Below, one piece after another: positions 23,570 through 33,998 of a stretch of DNA of 64,000 nt. The notes beneath the pieces are model-generated. The model ran no database searches, was not told the origin of the DNA, and saw only the letters and a program-made list of their open reading frames with translations. This stretch comes from Panulirus ornatus (lineage: Eukaryota > Arthropoda > Malacostraca > Decapoda > Palinuridae). How positions within the stretch are numbered: position 1 is the stretch's first letter; each line of letters starts with the position of its first letter. The position numbers were made by a program, and so were the translations under genes. The stretch is from positions 57,530,552 to 57,594,551 of the forward strand of contig NC_092240.1 in the NCBI RefSeq assembly GCF_036320965.1. Direction: 5' to 3'.

Positions 23570-24850
23570 CTTTGAAGAATGTATGTAAGAAATACTTAGA
23601 AAAGCAAATGGATTTGTATGTAGCATTTATGGATCTGGAGAAGGCATATGATAGAGTTGATAGAGATGCTCTGTGGAAGGTATTAAGAATATATGGTGTG
23701 GGAGGCAAGTTGTTAGAAGCAGTGAAAAGTTTTTATCGAGGATGTAAGGCATGTGTACGTGTAGGAAGAGAGGAAAGTGATTGGTTCTCAGTGAACGTAG
23801 GTTTGTGGCAGGGGTGTGTGATGTCTCCATGGTTGTTTAATTTGTTTATGGATGGGGTTGTTAGGGAGGTGAATGCAAGAGTTTTGGAAAGAGGGGCAAG
23901 TATGAAGTCTGTTGGGGATGAGAGAGCTTGGGAAGTGAGTCAGTTGTTGTTCACTGATGATACAGCGCTGGTGGCTGATTCATGTGAGAAACTGCAGAAG
24001 CTGGTGACTGAGTTTGGTAAAGTGTGTGAAAGAAGAAAGTTAAGAGTAAATGTGAATAAGAGCAAGGTTATTAGGTACAGTAGGGTTGAGGGTCAATTCA
24101 ATTGGGAGGTGAGTTTGAATGGAGAAAAACTGGAGGAAGTGAAGTGTTTTAGATATCTGGGAGTGGATCTGACAGCGGATGGAACCATGGAAGCGGAAGT
24201 GGATCATAGGGTGGGGGAGGGGGCGAAAATTCTGGGAGCCTTGAAGAATGTGTGGAAGTCGAGAACATTATCTCGGAAAGCAAAAATGGGTATGTTTGAA
24301 GGAATAGTGGTTCCAACAATGTTGTATGGTTGCGAGGCGTGGGCTATGGATAGAGTTGTGCGCAGGAGGGTGGATGTGCTGGAAATGAGATGTTTGAGGA
24401 CAATGTGTGATGTGAGGTGGTTTGATCGAATAAGTAATGTAAGGGTAAGAGAGATGTGTGGAAATAAAAAGAGCGTGGTTGAGAGAGTAGAAGAGGGTGT
24501 TTTGAAATGGTTTGGGCACATGGAGGGAATGAGTGAGGAAAGATTGACCAAGAGGATACATGAGTCGGAGGTGGAGGGAACGAGGAGAAGAGGGAGACCA
24601 AATTGGAGGTGGAAAGATGGAGTGAAAAAGATTTTGTGTGATCGGGTCCTGAACATGCAGGAGGGTGAAAGGAGGGCAAAGAATAGAGTGAATTGGAGCG
24701 ATGTGGTATACCTTGGTTGACGTGCTGTCAGTGGATTGAATCAAGGCATGTGTATGGGGGTGGGTTGGGCCATTTCTTTCGTCTGTTTCCTTGCGCTACC
24801 TCGCAAATGCGGGAGACAGCGACAAAGCAAAAAAAAAAAAAAAAAAAAAT
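23570..24850 (+). mobile_element. RTE-like copy A8, second segment, RT and 3' end
   Basis: Resumes at the right target-site duplication (23570-23580) and is open from KNVCKKYLEKQMD to VVYLG-TGA near 24718. FTDDTALVAD replaces the usual FADD near 23955. The 3' UTR is unusually short: ggcatgtg jumps straight to tatgggggtggg, a deletion across the repeated word CATGTG. An A run (24829-24848) follows, then mixed AT/CA sequence to about 24905. Confidence 0.88.
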
Positions 24851-24904
24851 ATACACATACATATGCACATATACACACATACACACATATATATATACAT
24901 ATGA

Positions 24905-25437
24905 AAAATGTAAGAAATAATTTAGAAAACTGAAACTTCTAGCTTGAAATGAAATGAAAAATGATAGCATGGTCAGATGAACAGATTGGGGGCAAGATTT
25001 TGTAACTACAGCGTGAAGGATTGGAGGTGAAAAACAGATCTAGAATATCATGAGAGTGGTCATAGTGCGGTGGGTGATAATTTGCTCTAGATAACTGAGA
25101 ATGGAGAATGTGAGGGCTTCAACCACCCACATTTCATATGAGAGGAAGCCAATCATTCTCAACAGTGAATGCAGGTAATCCCTAGGGAGAGGATCTTGGC
25201 TTGCAGGTGAGAGGATGTCATGGCCTTATGACAGGAGTGGAAAGAGTCAAAGAAAGATACAAAGTTTGTAGAATTAGGAAACCAGTGAGTAACACAAAGA
25301 GAAAGTCTAGAAGTTGAAAGACAGACCTTGAGCCACATAACACCAAAGTTTGGGGACTCCAGGTCCTCTTGCATACCGCAGTTGTTGTTGTTGGAATAAG
25401 CACAGATATCAGCTCTGAACCACACATGGTAGAGGAA
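24905..25437 (-). mobile_element. Jockey-type LINE fragment J2 (endonuclease)
   Basis: Minus-strand translation gives ADICAYSNNNNCGMQEDLES, WLKVCLSTSRLSLCVTHWFP, NSTNFVSFFDSFHSCHKAMT and HYDHSHDILDLFFTSNPSRC, ending SSDHAIIFHF. This is the endonuclease domain (with the terminal SDH motif) of the same LINE as J1. The piece is flanked on both sides by RTE-like insertions. Confidence 0.68.
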
Positions 25438-27035
25438 GTGTGGATCTGGTGTTTACTTTGAAGAATGTGTGTGAGAAATACTTAGAAAAAAGATGGATTT
25501 GTATGTAGCATTTATGGACCAGGAAAAGGCATATGATAGGGTTGATAAGAGATGCTTTGTGGAAGGTCTTAAGAGTATATGGTGTGGGAGGTAAGTTGCT
25601 AGAAGCAGTGTAAAGTTTTTACCAAGGATGTAAAGCATGTGTATGAGTAGGAAGAAAGGAGAGCAACTGGTTCCCAGTGAAGGTTAGTCTGTGGAGGGGT
25701 GTGTGATGTCCCCATGGTTGTTTAATTTGTTTATGGATGGGGTGGTCAGGGAGGTAAATGCAAGAGTTTTGGAGAAAGGGGTGAGTAAGCAGTCTGTTGG
25801 GGATGAGAGGGCCTGGGAAGTAAGTTGTTGTTTGCAAATGATACAGCTCTGGTAACTGACTCTATTGTGAAACTGCTGAAGTTAGGGATGAGTTTGGAAA
25901 AGTATGTGAAAGGAGAAAGTTGAGAGTAAATGTGAATAAGAGCAAGGTTATTAGGTTCAGTAGGGTTGAGGGACTAGTTAACTGGGATGTAAGTATGTAT
26001 GGAGAAAAATTAGAGGAAGTGAAGTGTTTTAGATACCTGGGAGTGGACTTAGCAGGAATGGAACCATGGAAGCAGAAGTCAGTCACAAGGTGGCGGAAGA
26101 GGCGAAGGTTCTGGGAGCAATGAAGAATGTGTGGAAGGTAAGAACATTGTCATGGAGAGCAAAAATAGGTATGTTTGAAGGAATAGTAGTTCCAACAATG
26201 TTATATGGGTGTGAGGCATGGGCTATAGAGAGGGTTGTATGGAGGAGGGTGGATGTGTTGGAAATGAGATGTTTAAGGACAATATAAGGTGGGAGGTGGT
26301 TTGACTGAATAAGTAATGAAAGGGTAAGAGAGATGCATGGTAATAAAAAGAGTGTGGTTGAGAGAGCAGATTAGGGTGTGTTGAAATGTTTTGAGCTTAT
26401 AGAGAGAATGAGTGAGGAAAGATTGACAAAGAGGATATATATGTCAGAGGTGGAGGGAACAAGGAGAAGCGGGAGACCAAATTGGAGGTGGAAGGATGGA
26501 GGGAAAAAGATTTTGAGTGATTGGGGCCTGAACATACAGGAGAGTGAGAAGCGTGCAAGGAATAGAGCGAATTGAAACGATGTGGTATACTAGGGTAGAC
26601 ATGCTGTTAATGAACTGAACCAGGGCATGTGAGATGTCTGAGGTAAACCATGGAAAGGTCTGTGGGGCCTGGATGTGGATAAGGAGTTGTGGTTTCGGTG
26701 CATTAAACATGACAGCTAGAGACTGAGTGTGAACGACTGTGGCCTTTTTTGTTTGTTTTTGTGGTGCATCCTCGCTGAAGCAGGGGGTTGCGATGCTGTT
26801 TCCTGTCTGGTAGGGTTAAGCCAGGAATGGATGAAGGCAAGTAAGTACTGAATATGTACATGTGTATATATGTGTTTGTCTGAGTATGTGTATGCATCTG
26901 TATGTAAGTATATATTGATATGTATATGAGTGTATATGTGCATGTATGGGCATTTATGTATTTATATGTGTGTGTATGAGTGGGTGGGCCATTCTTTCTT
27001 TGTTTGTTTCCTGGCACTACCTCACTGACCAAGAA
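25438..27035 (+). mobile_element. RTE-like family B copy B4, 5' truncated
   Basis: Begins within the RT at the GCVDQVFALKN-equivalent bases and runs through a disrupted RT, the C-terminal domain (YGCEAWAIERVVWRRVDVLE near 26205) and an older-type 3' UTR (26590-27035) ending CCTGGCACTACCTCACTGAC. Stops and shifts are frequent (e.g. near 25620, 25860, 26285, 26370). It splits J3 from J2. Confidence 0.83.
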
Positions 27036-27215
27036 AATGATGATCAAGTGAAATAAAAATATAATATGATATGAGAAAGGGATAGTGAAAACATCATCAT
27101 ATGACTGGGTCTCACAGAGAAGTAAAATATCAGGAGAGGAACAAGAAAGATGATGTTCCACAGATGAAATGTTACTAGAAAGACTAATGTTAGTACAGTG
27201 AATAGAAAAGGAGGC
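27036..27215 (-). mobile_element. Jockey-type LINE fragment J3 (endonuclease N-terminus)
   Basis: Minus strand reads SIHCTNISLSSNISSVEHHL, SPDILLLCETQSYDDVFTIP and FSYHIIFLF: the start of an exonuclease/phosphatase-fold endonuclease with the E-T metal-binding position. J3, J2 and J1 are consecutive parts of one element, separated by B4 and by the A7-A9 block. Confidence 0.62.
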
Positions 27216-27221
27216 AGATAT

Positions 27222-28230
27222 ATTAAAAAGGGAATGGTTCACTGTGTTATTCATCAAGAGGCAATCTGTAAACACTCATCCCCACCAGAGTTCTCAGAAC
27301 TGACAACCTTGGAAATGAAGACCAAGAAAATAGTGAATCAAAGACTGAACCACCAACTGTTTCATGAACTTCTTGAAGAAGTCCACTGTCAATATTTGGA
27401 TCTTCTGAACAACAGAGCACAGTGAGTTTTCATGGGATGAGTGCTTGCATATTTTGCAAACTGTCTGGAAGAAGTGCAGATATTTATGCAGAAAGCTTAT
27501 GAATACACTAACCTTATTTAACCTCAATAGCCACAGAAGTTTCACTTTATGGATGACATCACTTCAAATTCAACTCAACAGATAACTACAAGTAAAGAGA
27601 ATTCTAGCTCTCATGCTTTTAGGAAAGGTGCAGTCATGTAAGCAAAAGCTAGTGCTGTTTGTTAGAGACTCTGGAATATTTTGCTGGTTCATTTCCCATC
27701 ACTGAAGCAATACAAAGAAGTCATGTAGTACAAGCTGACTTACAAAATGTTATCTGAAAATGCAGAAATCATTTGGAGGACAATTTCAGGAATTCATAAG
27801 GTAAAAGGTAACTTTATCATTTGAAGCAAACACTTCTGCAATCAACTTTTTACAATTCATGGGAAAGGATCTAACAGAACTGAAATTTGAATTAACTAAT
27901 TTCCAAGGAAAACTCATGTGGACTACAAAAATTTGAATTTTTCTAATGGAACTTGGATATCTGAAAAAGTAGAAACTATCCTGGTGTTTACACACACATA
28001 GATAGATCTTTAAAAACTAGATCAAGCAGAGTTTGGAGTGCAGATTCATTATTGAATGCCTACAAATATATGAAGAAATACATTTTTGGTATTTTTCTCA
28101 TCTTTAGATCCACTTACCAGTATGAGCAAGATTTTTAGGGAAACATCATATAAAACAAACTGAAAATCTACATCAACAAAGTAATTCTACAGTCCTGCTT
28201 GAAACTAAAAGCAATCTTCTCTTCACACAA
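27222..28230 (+). pseudogene. Decayed hAT-type transposase-derived sequence
   Basis: Plus-strand translation in shifting frames gives GMVHCVIHQEAICKHSSPPE, KIVNQRLNHQLFHELLEEVH and CQYLDLLNN, then VLAYFANCLEEVQIFMQKAY, FHFMDDITSN, HFPSLKQYKEV and, near 28080-28145, IFGIFLIFRSTYQYEQDF. The order (HC-I-H-E block, R-LNH-F block, leucine-rich L-EV-IF block, final FGSTY-CEQ-type dimerisation motif) is that of hAT-superfamily transposases and their ZBED5/GTF2IRD2-like relatives. At least five stops or frameshifts make it a pseudogene. Identification is by motif order from memory; the upstream zinc finger and first catalytic residues are not present. Confidence 0.6.
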
Positions 28231-29189
28231 AGAAACTCACAAACAGGAGGTGCATTAAGCTATATGCTGGGAACATTTCATGCATTAGTTTGGAAACAGA
28301 AGAAACTCTAAGGACCACTCCACCAATAACCCAGCAATGTGAAAGAAATGAAAGATGAAGGTAGTTTTGAAACATCGTTATCATGTCTAAGAACTAAAAA
28401 ATAAACTCCTGTTTCAGTGTTATGGGTTCATACTAGCAGTGGATTTTCTACATCAATTTGTTATGAAAATAATGATTCAAACAGGGTTATGGAAAGTAAA
28501 GTACACTGAAGTATGTAAAAAGTCTGTGAAAATGCCATACTATCATTTCTTCATTATGAACTACAACATATGTGTTTGTGTGCGCGCAGCATGTTTGATG
28601 CTATTTTGTAACTGATATTTCAATTTTACATACACTCCAGCTCTGGAGAGGATGAGCTCTTTTTGTATTCTGGGTTACCAACCCTTATCTATAAAGACAC
28701 AGATAAAGATATATGATACTATATGCCAAGTGAAAAACAAAAGGTATAAAGAGCGACATCTCGAATCTGAAAGCAACTCACAGAAAAAAATACAGAATTA
28801 ATCAATTAAAGCAAGTATAATAACTGAAAGGATATCAAAAAGCCATATAACAAAAACATATGAATGTCCAGCGAGGAAGCTAAAATGCTTACTCATTGCA
28901 CCATCATGAGAACAAAGAAATTTACATGGAGCAACGGCAGGAACTTTCAAAAGAAGGCAAGACTCTTGGTTGAAGACAATACTAAATGAACCCTCAAACA
29001 TAGAGCCATATCAGAGAAGTTGCCATCAAGAAAAGTAGCATTATCTAACAAGTAAGTCATGCGGTGAGTACTAAATGCTTGTCCTGTCACTGTGGCAAAA
29101 TCCCATCATAGGTACTTGATCTATCAAGTTACCTATGACTTGATTCATCTGACTTTATTCGTAGTAATGTATGTAAGCTCATGAGCTAA
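28231..29189. other. Intronic sequence, mostly unrecognised
   Basis: AT-rich, no long frame. At 29083-29120 there is a short match (TGGCAAAATCCCATCATAGG and flanks) to 42632-42672. Confidence 0.4.
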
Positions 29190-29343
29190 CAATTTAACCT
29201 TGAATGAGGCAAAGTAATTTTTCCTCAACACAAATGTTGATATGTGGAATGATATGCCAATTAGAGTGGTTGAAAGCAGTACTATAAATTATTATGAATA
29301 AGTTTAAGAGTAGAGTTAATAAATACTTTGCTTAAAGTCGATG
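29190..29343 (+). mobile_element. CR1-like LINE remnant, RT C-terminus
   Basis: Plus-strand frames give FFLNTNVDMWNDMPIRVVES followed, after a frame change, by MNKFKSRVNKYFA. This matches the F-R-V-V-D-x-WN-x-LP-x-VV ... FK-x-R-L-D-K-x end common to CR1/L2-type RT proteins. Short and decayed. Confidence 0.5.
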
Positions 29344-30020
29344 ACTTCCCTACTTGCACCTTCATAATCAAAATGACAACTTACATGTTATTCTCTTTGA
29401 ATCATCTGTATGCCTTGCAACTTTTACTAAACTATTCTGTGAGTTTCTGATATCTCCCACTATTACAAACAGTTTTGAAAGGACACAATGGTCTGTTGTT
29501 GTTTGCATTTTTTGTCTACGGAGGTATTCTGATTCTCCACCACCACTCTCATCATCACACTCTTTGGTAGATCTCTCAAATATCACCTGCAATATCGATG
29601 ATATAGCAACAGGTGTTGAATCAGGGGGTTACATGGATAACACTAGTATCCCTCCCTCCCAGTCACCCACACCAATCTAGCAGCATTTACAGCCCTCAGC
29701 AACATGCTTCAGTAACTTTTCCAGCAAATTTCATTAAATATTGCCTAAATCATGTCTGGAAAGAGTATGGTATAAGGGTGGAGAGCTAAATTGTTTCTGG
29801 TATAATCCATCTATAAGGGTTAGACAGAAAATCTTTATTCAGAAATATATCCCCCATCACAGTATGGACTTAAAATGATTGACTTATGATGTTTTCAACT
29901 TCAGATGAGCTGTACAGGAATGTGACTCCTTTGGAAGTGGAGGCCCTGGTGTATTGATAATCAAAATAGTGTTTTAAGGTACAAAAGAACACTGTGAAAG
30001 AAATAGCAAAAATGCACTCA
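29344..30020. other. Intronic sequence before exon D
   Basis: Contains a 108-codon open frame (29354-29680, plus) without recognisable similarity. No repeat recognised. Confidence 0.4.
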
Positions 30021-30084
30021 CATCAAGCAACACAACACACTTCCCACGCTGGTGAGCTGGTAAAAATTCTGCATACAGGGTAAC
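30021..30084 (-). CDS. SVOP: SVOP-like transporter, exon D (TM4-TM5 loop)
   Basis: 64 nt entered in phase 2 and left in phase 0. The acceptor is TTTGCAG|TGTTACC and the donor TTGAT|GTGAGT. It encodes VTLYAEFLPAHQRGKCVVLL followed by D. The conserved Y-x-E-F-L-P and R-G-K residues form the cytoplasmic loop between TM4 and TM5 of SVOP/SV2 transporters (major-facilitator motif region between helices 4 and 5). The exon is too short to be found as a reading frame and was located by looking for the family's next block after VPQS. The next coding block (exon E) is 14.9 kb away, past a large block of nested retrotransposons. Confidence 0.88.
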
Positions 30085-30348
30085 ACTGCAAATAAATGTT
30101 AAAGTTTCAAACTCTGTGCACATCATTAAATATAAAGACATACTAAAAAGGACTAAACACTTATATGCAGTACACCAAATTATTCAAATCAATGCAACAT
30201 ACAAACAAAAACAAAAAGTACACCACAAAAAGCTTACATCTACCTATCCAAAGCACAAACACTGGATCAAATAAATCAGGGAGAAGCAAAGCAATAAAAC
30301 ATTACCATGCATGAGAAATATTAAAGAATATAAACACTTTTTACTCAC

Positions 30349-30532
30349 GACTGAGGAACACAGCCGATGGCAAATCCCACAAGGCCTCTTAACAACACAA
30401 TCCAACTGTAGGTGGGAGCAAATGCAGAAAGTAACCCCCAATAAGCCAACATCACTGCAGCTAATCTTAGAGATTTCTTTCTTCCATACTTGTCAGACAG
30501 ATTACCCCAGAAGGCTGAGCTTAGCATCATTC
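30349..30532 (-). CDS. SVOP: SVOP-like transporter, exon C (TM2 to TM4)
   Basis: 184 nt entered in phase 1 and left in phase 2; acceptor TTATTTAG|GAATG, donor CAGTC|GTGAGT. It encodes the end of TM2 ([10 protein letters not shown]), the major-facilitator motif A loop [10 protein letters not shown] between TM2 and TM3, TM3 ([17 protein letters not shown]) and TM4 ([19 protein letters not shown]). Motif A is intact (G, D, G-R-K present), supporting a functional transporter rather than a pseudogene. The trailing TC plus the first T of exon D gives Ser, producing the family block VPQSVTLYAEFLP across the junction. The intron to exon D is only 264 bp. Confidence 0.92.
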
Positions 30533-30957
30533 CTAAATAAAACAAAACAAAATAATAAGCTTACCATTAGAGATATGGAGGTATTGAAAACTGAAAATCA
30601 TCTCACTATGGTGATGCCTCAAGATGAGAATTGTTCCCTGGGAATGTATGGTTCTAGGTTCTTCTTACCTTCATGCTTCAGTAAGGAGGCATCAGCCTTC
30701 ACTCTCCCTTTACAAAACACCTTTGGGTCGTTGCAGCTGCTTCTTCATCGCTCAAGGATGCCTATGATCAGCCGGCAAGCATTACAGTGTTGATGTCATC
30801 AACCCACTCCCTACCTACTGTTCTGAGCTCACAATTTACAAATCACTGGTGTCTACCCAAGGTGGTCACAAGGAGTACAGAGAAAGTATTTATTGAAGAT
30901 AAGGAAGGGAAGGCAAGGCATGGTAAGAAAACCTGTAAACATTCCAAACTATTCTTC
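30533..30957. other. Intronic sequence upstream of exon C
   Basis: A 160-codon plus-strand frame (30311-30793) overlaps exon C antisense and continues here. It has no recognisable similarity and is best read as chance. Confidence 0.4.
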
Positions 30958-31205
30958 ATCTTTCCCCTTTAGCTTTGTTTCACTCAAAAATATCTAGGTT
31001 CATCTCCTCAAACATACTACCTATCTCTCTCCTCTTTTCATCTTGGTTGCATCCACAAGCAATGAGACACCCCACCCTGGGACTTTGAAGAAGATGAGGA
31101 CTCCTTGCTTGGTTCCTTCTTCTGTTTCAACTTTTTAAAACTAAAATATGTGGGAAGGGCTTCCTGCTCCCAACTCCAGCCATCTTTAGCCACCTTCTAT
31201 AAAAA
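30958..31205 (-). mobile_element. RTE-like family B fragment B5 (5' UTR and ORF start)
   Basis: Minus strand shows the 5' UTR segment (the gagttgggagcaggaagccc and aaggagtcctcatcttcttc area) and the start of the protein (FEEMNLDIF equivalent near 31000). It breaks at 30958. Confidence 0.7.
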
Positions 31206-33370
31206 TAGGTTACTTTTTCATATTCAATCACCATTTCCTACACTAGCAAGGTAGCACCAGAAACTCATGAAGAAAGGCCACATTTGTTCACTTCCATTCT
31301 CTAGCTATCATATATAATACACCGAAATCACAGCTCCCTATCCAAAACCAGGCCCCATGGAACTTTCCATGGTTTACCCTAGACACTTCACATACCCTGG
31401 TTCAGTCCACTGACAGCATGTCAACACCTATAAAACACATCATTTCAATTCAATCTATCCCATGCATGCCTTTCAACCTTCTCCATGTTCATGCCCCAAT
31501 CACTAAAAATCTTTTTCACTCCACCCTTCCATCTTCAATTTGGTCTTCCTGTTCTCAATGTTCCCTCCATTTCTAACACATGTATCCTCTTTGTCAACCT
31601 TTCCTAACTCATTATCTCCATATGAACACAGTATTTTGGCACATTCTCTTCAACTCTCTCAACCACACTCTTTTCATTACCACACTTCCCTCTTACCCTT
31701 TCATTACTTAATCAAACCACCTTACACCAAATATTGTCTCTAACATTTCATTTCCAACACATCCACCCTCCTTTGCATAGCCTTATCAACAGACCATGCC
31801 TGGCATCCATATAATAATGTTGGGAATACTGCACCTTCGAACATACCCATTTTTGCATTCCCAAACAATGTTTTCTATTTCCTCATAATCTTCAGTGCTC
31901 CCAGAACCTTTGTCCCCTCAACCATCCTATGACTCACTTCTGGTTTCATAGTTCCATGTTCTGCCATTATAATTATTCACTCCCAGGTATCTAAAACACT
32001 TTAATTTCTCCAGTTTTTCTCCATTCAAACTCACACCCCAACTAGCCAGTTCCTACACCCTGCAATACCAAATAACCTTGCTTTTTATTCACTTTTACTC
32101 TCAACTTCCTTCTTTCCCACACTTTTCCTGATTCAGTCACCATCTCTGGCAATTTCTCATTTGAATCATCCACCAGACACACTTTCCAGGCATTCTACAG
32201 GCTGCATACTCACCCCTCTCTCCAAGAATCTCATATTTACCTCCACCACCACCCCATCCATACAAATATTGAATAACATTTTGACATCACAAACTCCTGC
32301 CACAGACCAACCTTCACTTGGAACCATTTACTCTCCTCTCCTCCCATTTGCACACATGCCTTACACTTTTGATAAAAACTTCTTACAGCTTCAAGCAGAT
32401 TTCCTCCCACACTTAGTGTTCTTAAGACCCTCCTCAAGGCATCTCTATTAACCCTATCATATGCTTTTTCCACATCTGTAAATGCCACATACAAATCCAT
32501 CCATTTTCTAAGTATTTCTCACATACTCTTTAAAGCAAACATCCTCTAACACTTATGAAACCACACCACTCTTCCCCAGTCTGATGCTCTGTACATGTCT
32601 TCATCCTCTCAATCACAACCTTCCCATACAACTTACAAGGTACACTTAAAAACTTACACCTCTGTAGCTTAAACACTCACCTTTATACCACTTACTTGTA
32701 TACAATGACACTATAATGAAATCTGCCACTCCTTAGGCATCTCATCATGATCCATACAAAGCAGAAAATCCTATTTAACCAATCAACAAGACAGTTACCC
32801 CCTTTCTTATGAACTTCAACTACAATACCATCTACTCCACCCACCTTGCCACATTTCATCTTACTTAAGGCTCTCAACACCTCTTGTCTCTTCTCAAAAT
32901 CACTTTCCATAGCCCTACATCTGCCACCCTATCATCAATATACTCAGTCCATCTCATCCTCACTTCATCACTAACTGTTACTACTCCCATTTTTGCCACT
33001 TTTACTGATGTTCCTATCTTTTTTTTTCACACAGTATTAACCTCCTTCCCAAATATCCTCTTATTCTCCCTAAAGTTTACTGATACTCACTCATCCTAAC
33101 TCTCACGTGCCCTCTTTCTCAACCACTGCACCTTACTCTTGACCAGCACTTTCTCTTATGCATCCCCAAATCAGTTGCACTCATTTCCTGTATCACCCAA
33201 ATGCCTTCCTTTTCTCTTTCACTAGCAACTTTACTTCTTCATCCTACCACTCACTATCCTTTCTAATCTGCCCACTTCTCACCTTATGCATGCCACACAT
33301 GCATCTCTCACACATGTTACTGCTCCTTCCCTAAATACCTCCCATTCCTCATCCACTCTTTTTTCATAAG
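31206..33370 (-). mobile_element. RTE-like family B copy B6, heavily decayed
   Basis: Minus strand from the older-type 3' UTR (31206-31430) through the C-terminal domain, RT (DLYVAFTDVEKAYDRVNRDA near 32480) and linker (to about 33360). Only fragments of frame remain. Its 3' tail abuts the 5' end of B5. Confidence 0.78.
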
Positions 33371-33998
33371 TATAAGGTTCCAGTCATGGACAAGTCCACA
33401 TCAAGGGCAGGCCCTAACTGAAATATAGAGAGAATCATCAAATGGAAAAAGAAATGACATATTAAAGTACTTATGAATTTTTGAGAAAGTGAAAATCCTG
33501 TATTTTGAAACATGCCAGATTATAGTTACTGGAAAAGACGTGAGAAAGGTGAGAGTTGCTAAGCTTCGACATGTCTGGAAAGAAGTAGTAGTCAAAACAG
33601 CCCACCCTTGAGTTGCTGATGTCCACACAATAATTGTGTGACAGAGCAGCTTGCCAAGTACTGAGTGGTCTAGCTAGTGGTGTGGTCACACAAGCAGCCA
33701 GGCTTCAGGAGCAAAAACCAAAGTAATACCAGAAGAAGGAAAGTGAACCAACACTGTGGCACAAGGCAAGGGGGTCAGTTTTGGAAGTTATCCTGGGACA
33801 GTTTATAAGGTGGACTGTTTTCAACTCAACTCTGTTAAGTAAGGGTGCAGAGCTAGAAAAACCCAAAAGTGAAAGCAGTACTCCATACAAGGACAAATCA
33901 ATCCCTTGTATAAACAGAGCAACTGTTCAGAAGAGAAGTTTTGACATCTAAACAGAACACCCAGTTTCACAGAGGCAGATTTAGCTATTCCTGTAATG
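33371..33998 (-). mobile_element. Jockey-type LINE fragment J4 (RT C-terminus)
   Basis: Minus strand gives HITGIAKSASVKLGVLFRCQ, YKGLICPCMEYCFHFW, LNRVELKTVHLINCPRITSK, LALCHSVGSLSFFWYYFGFC and, in a second frame, SHNYCVDISNSRVGCFDYYF. These are the last part of the RT thumb and the C-terminal tail of a Jockey-type LINE. The fragment lies between two family-B copies. Confidence 0.65.
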
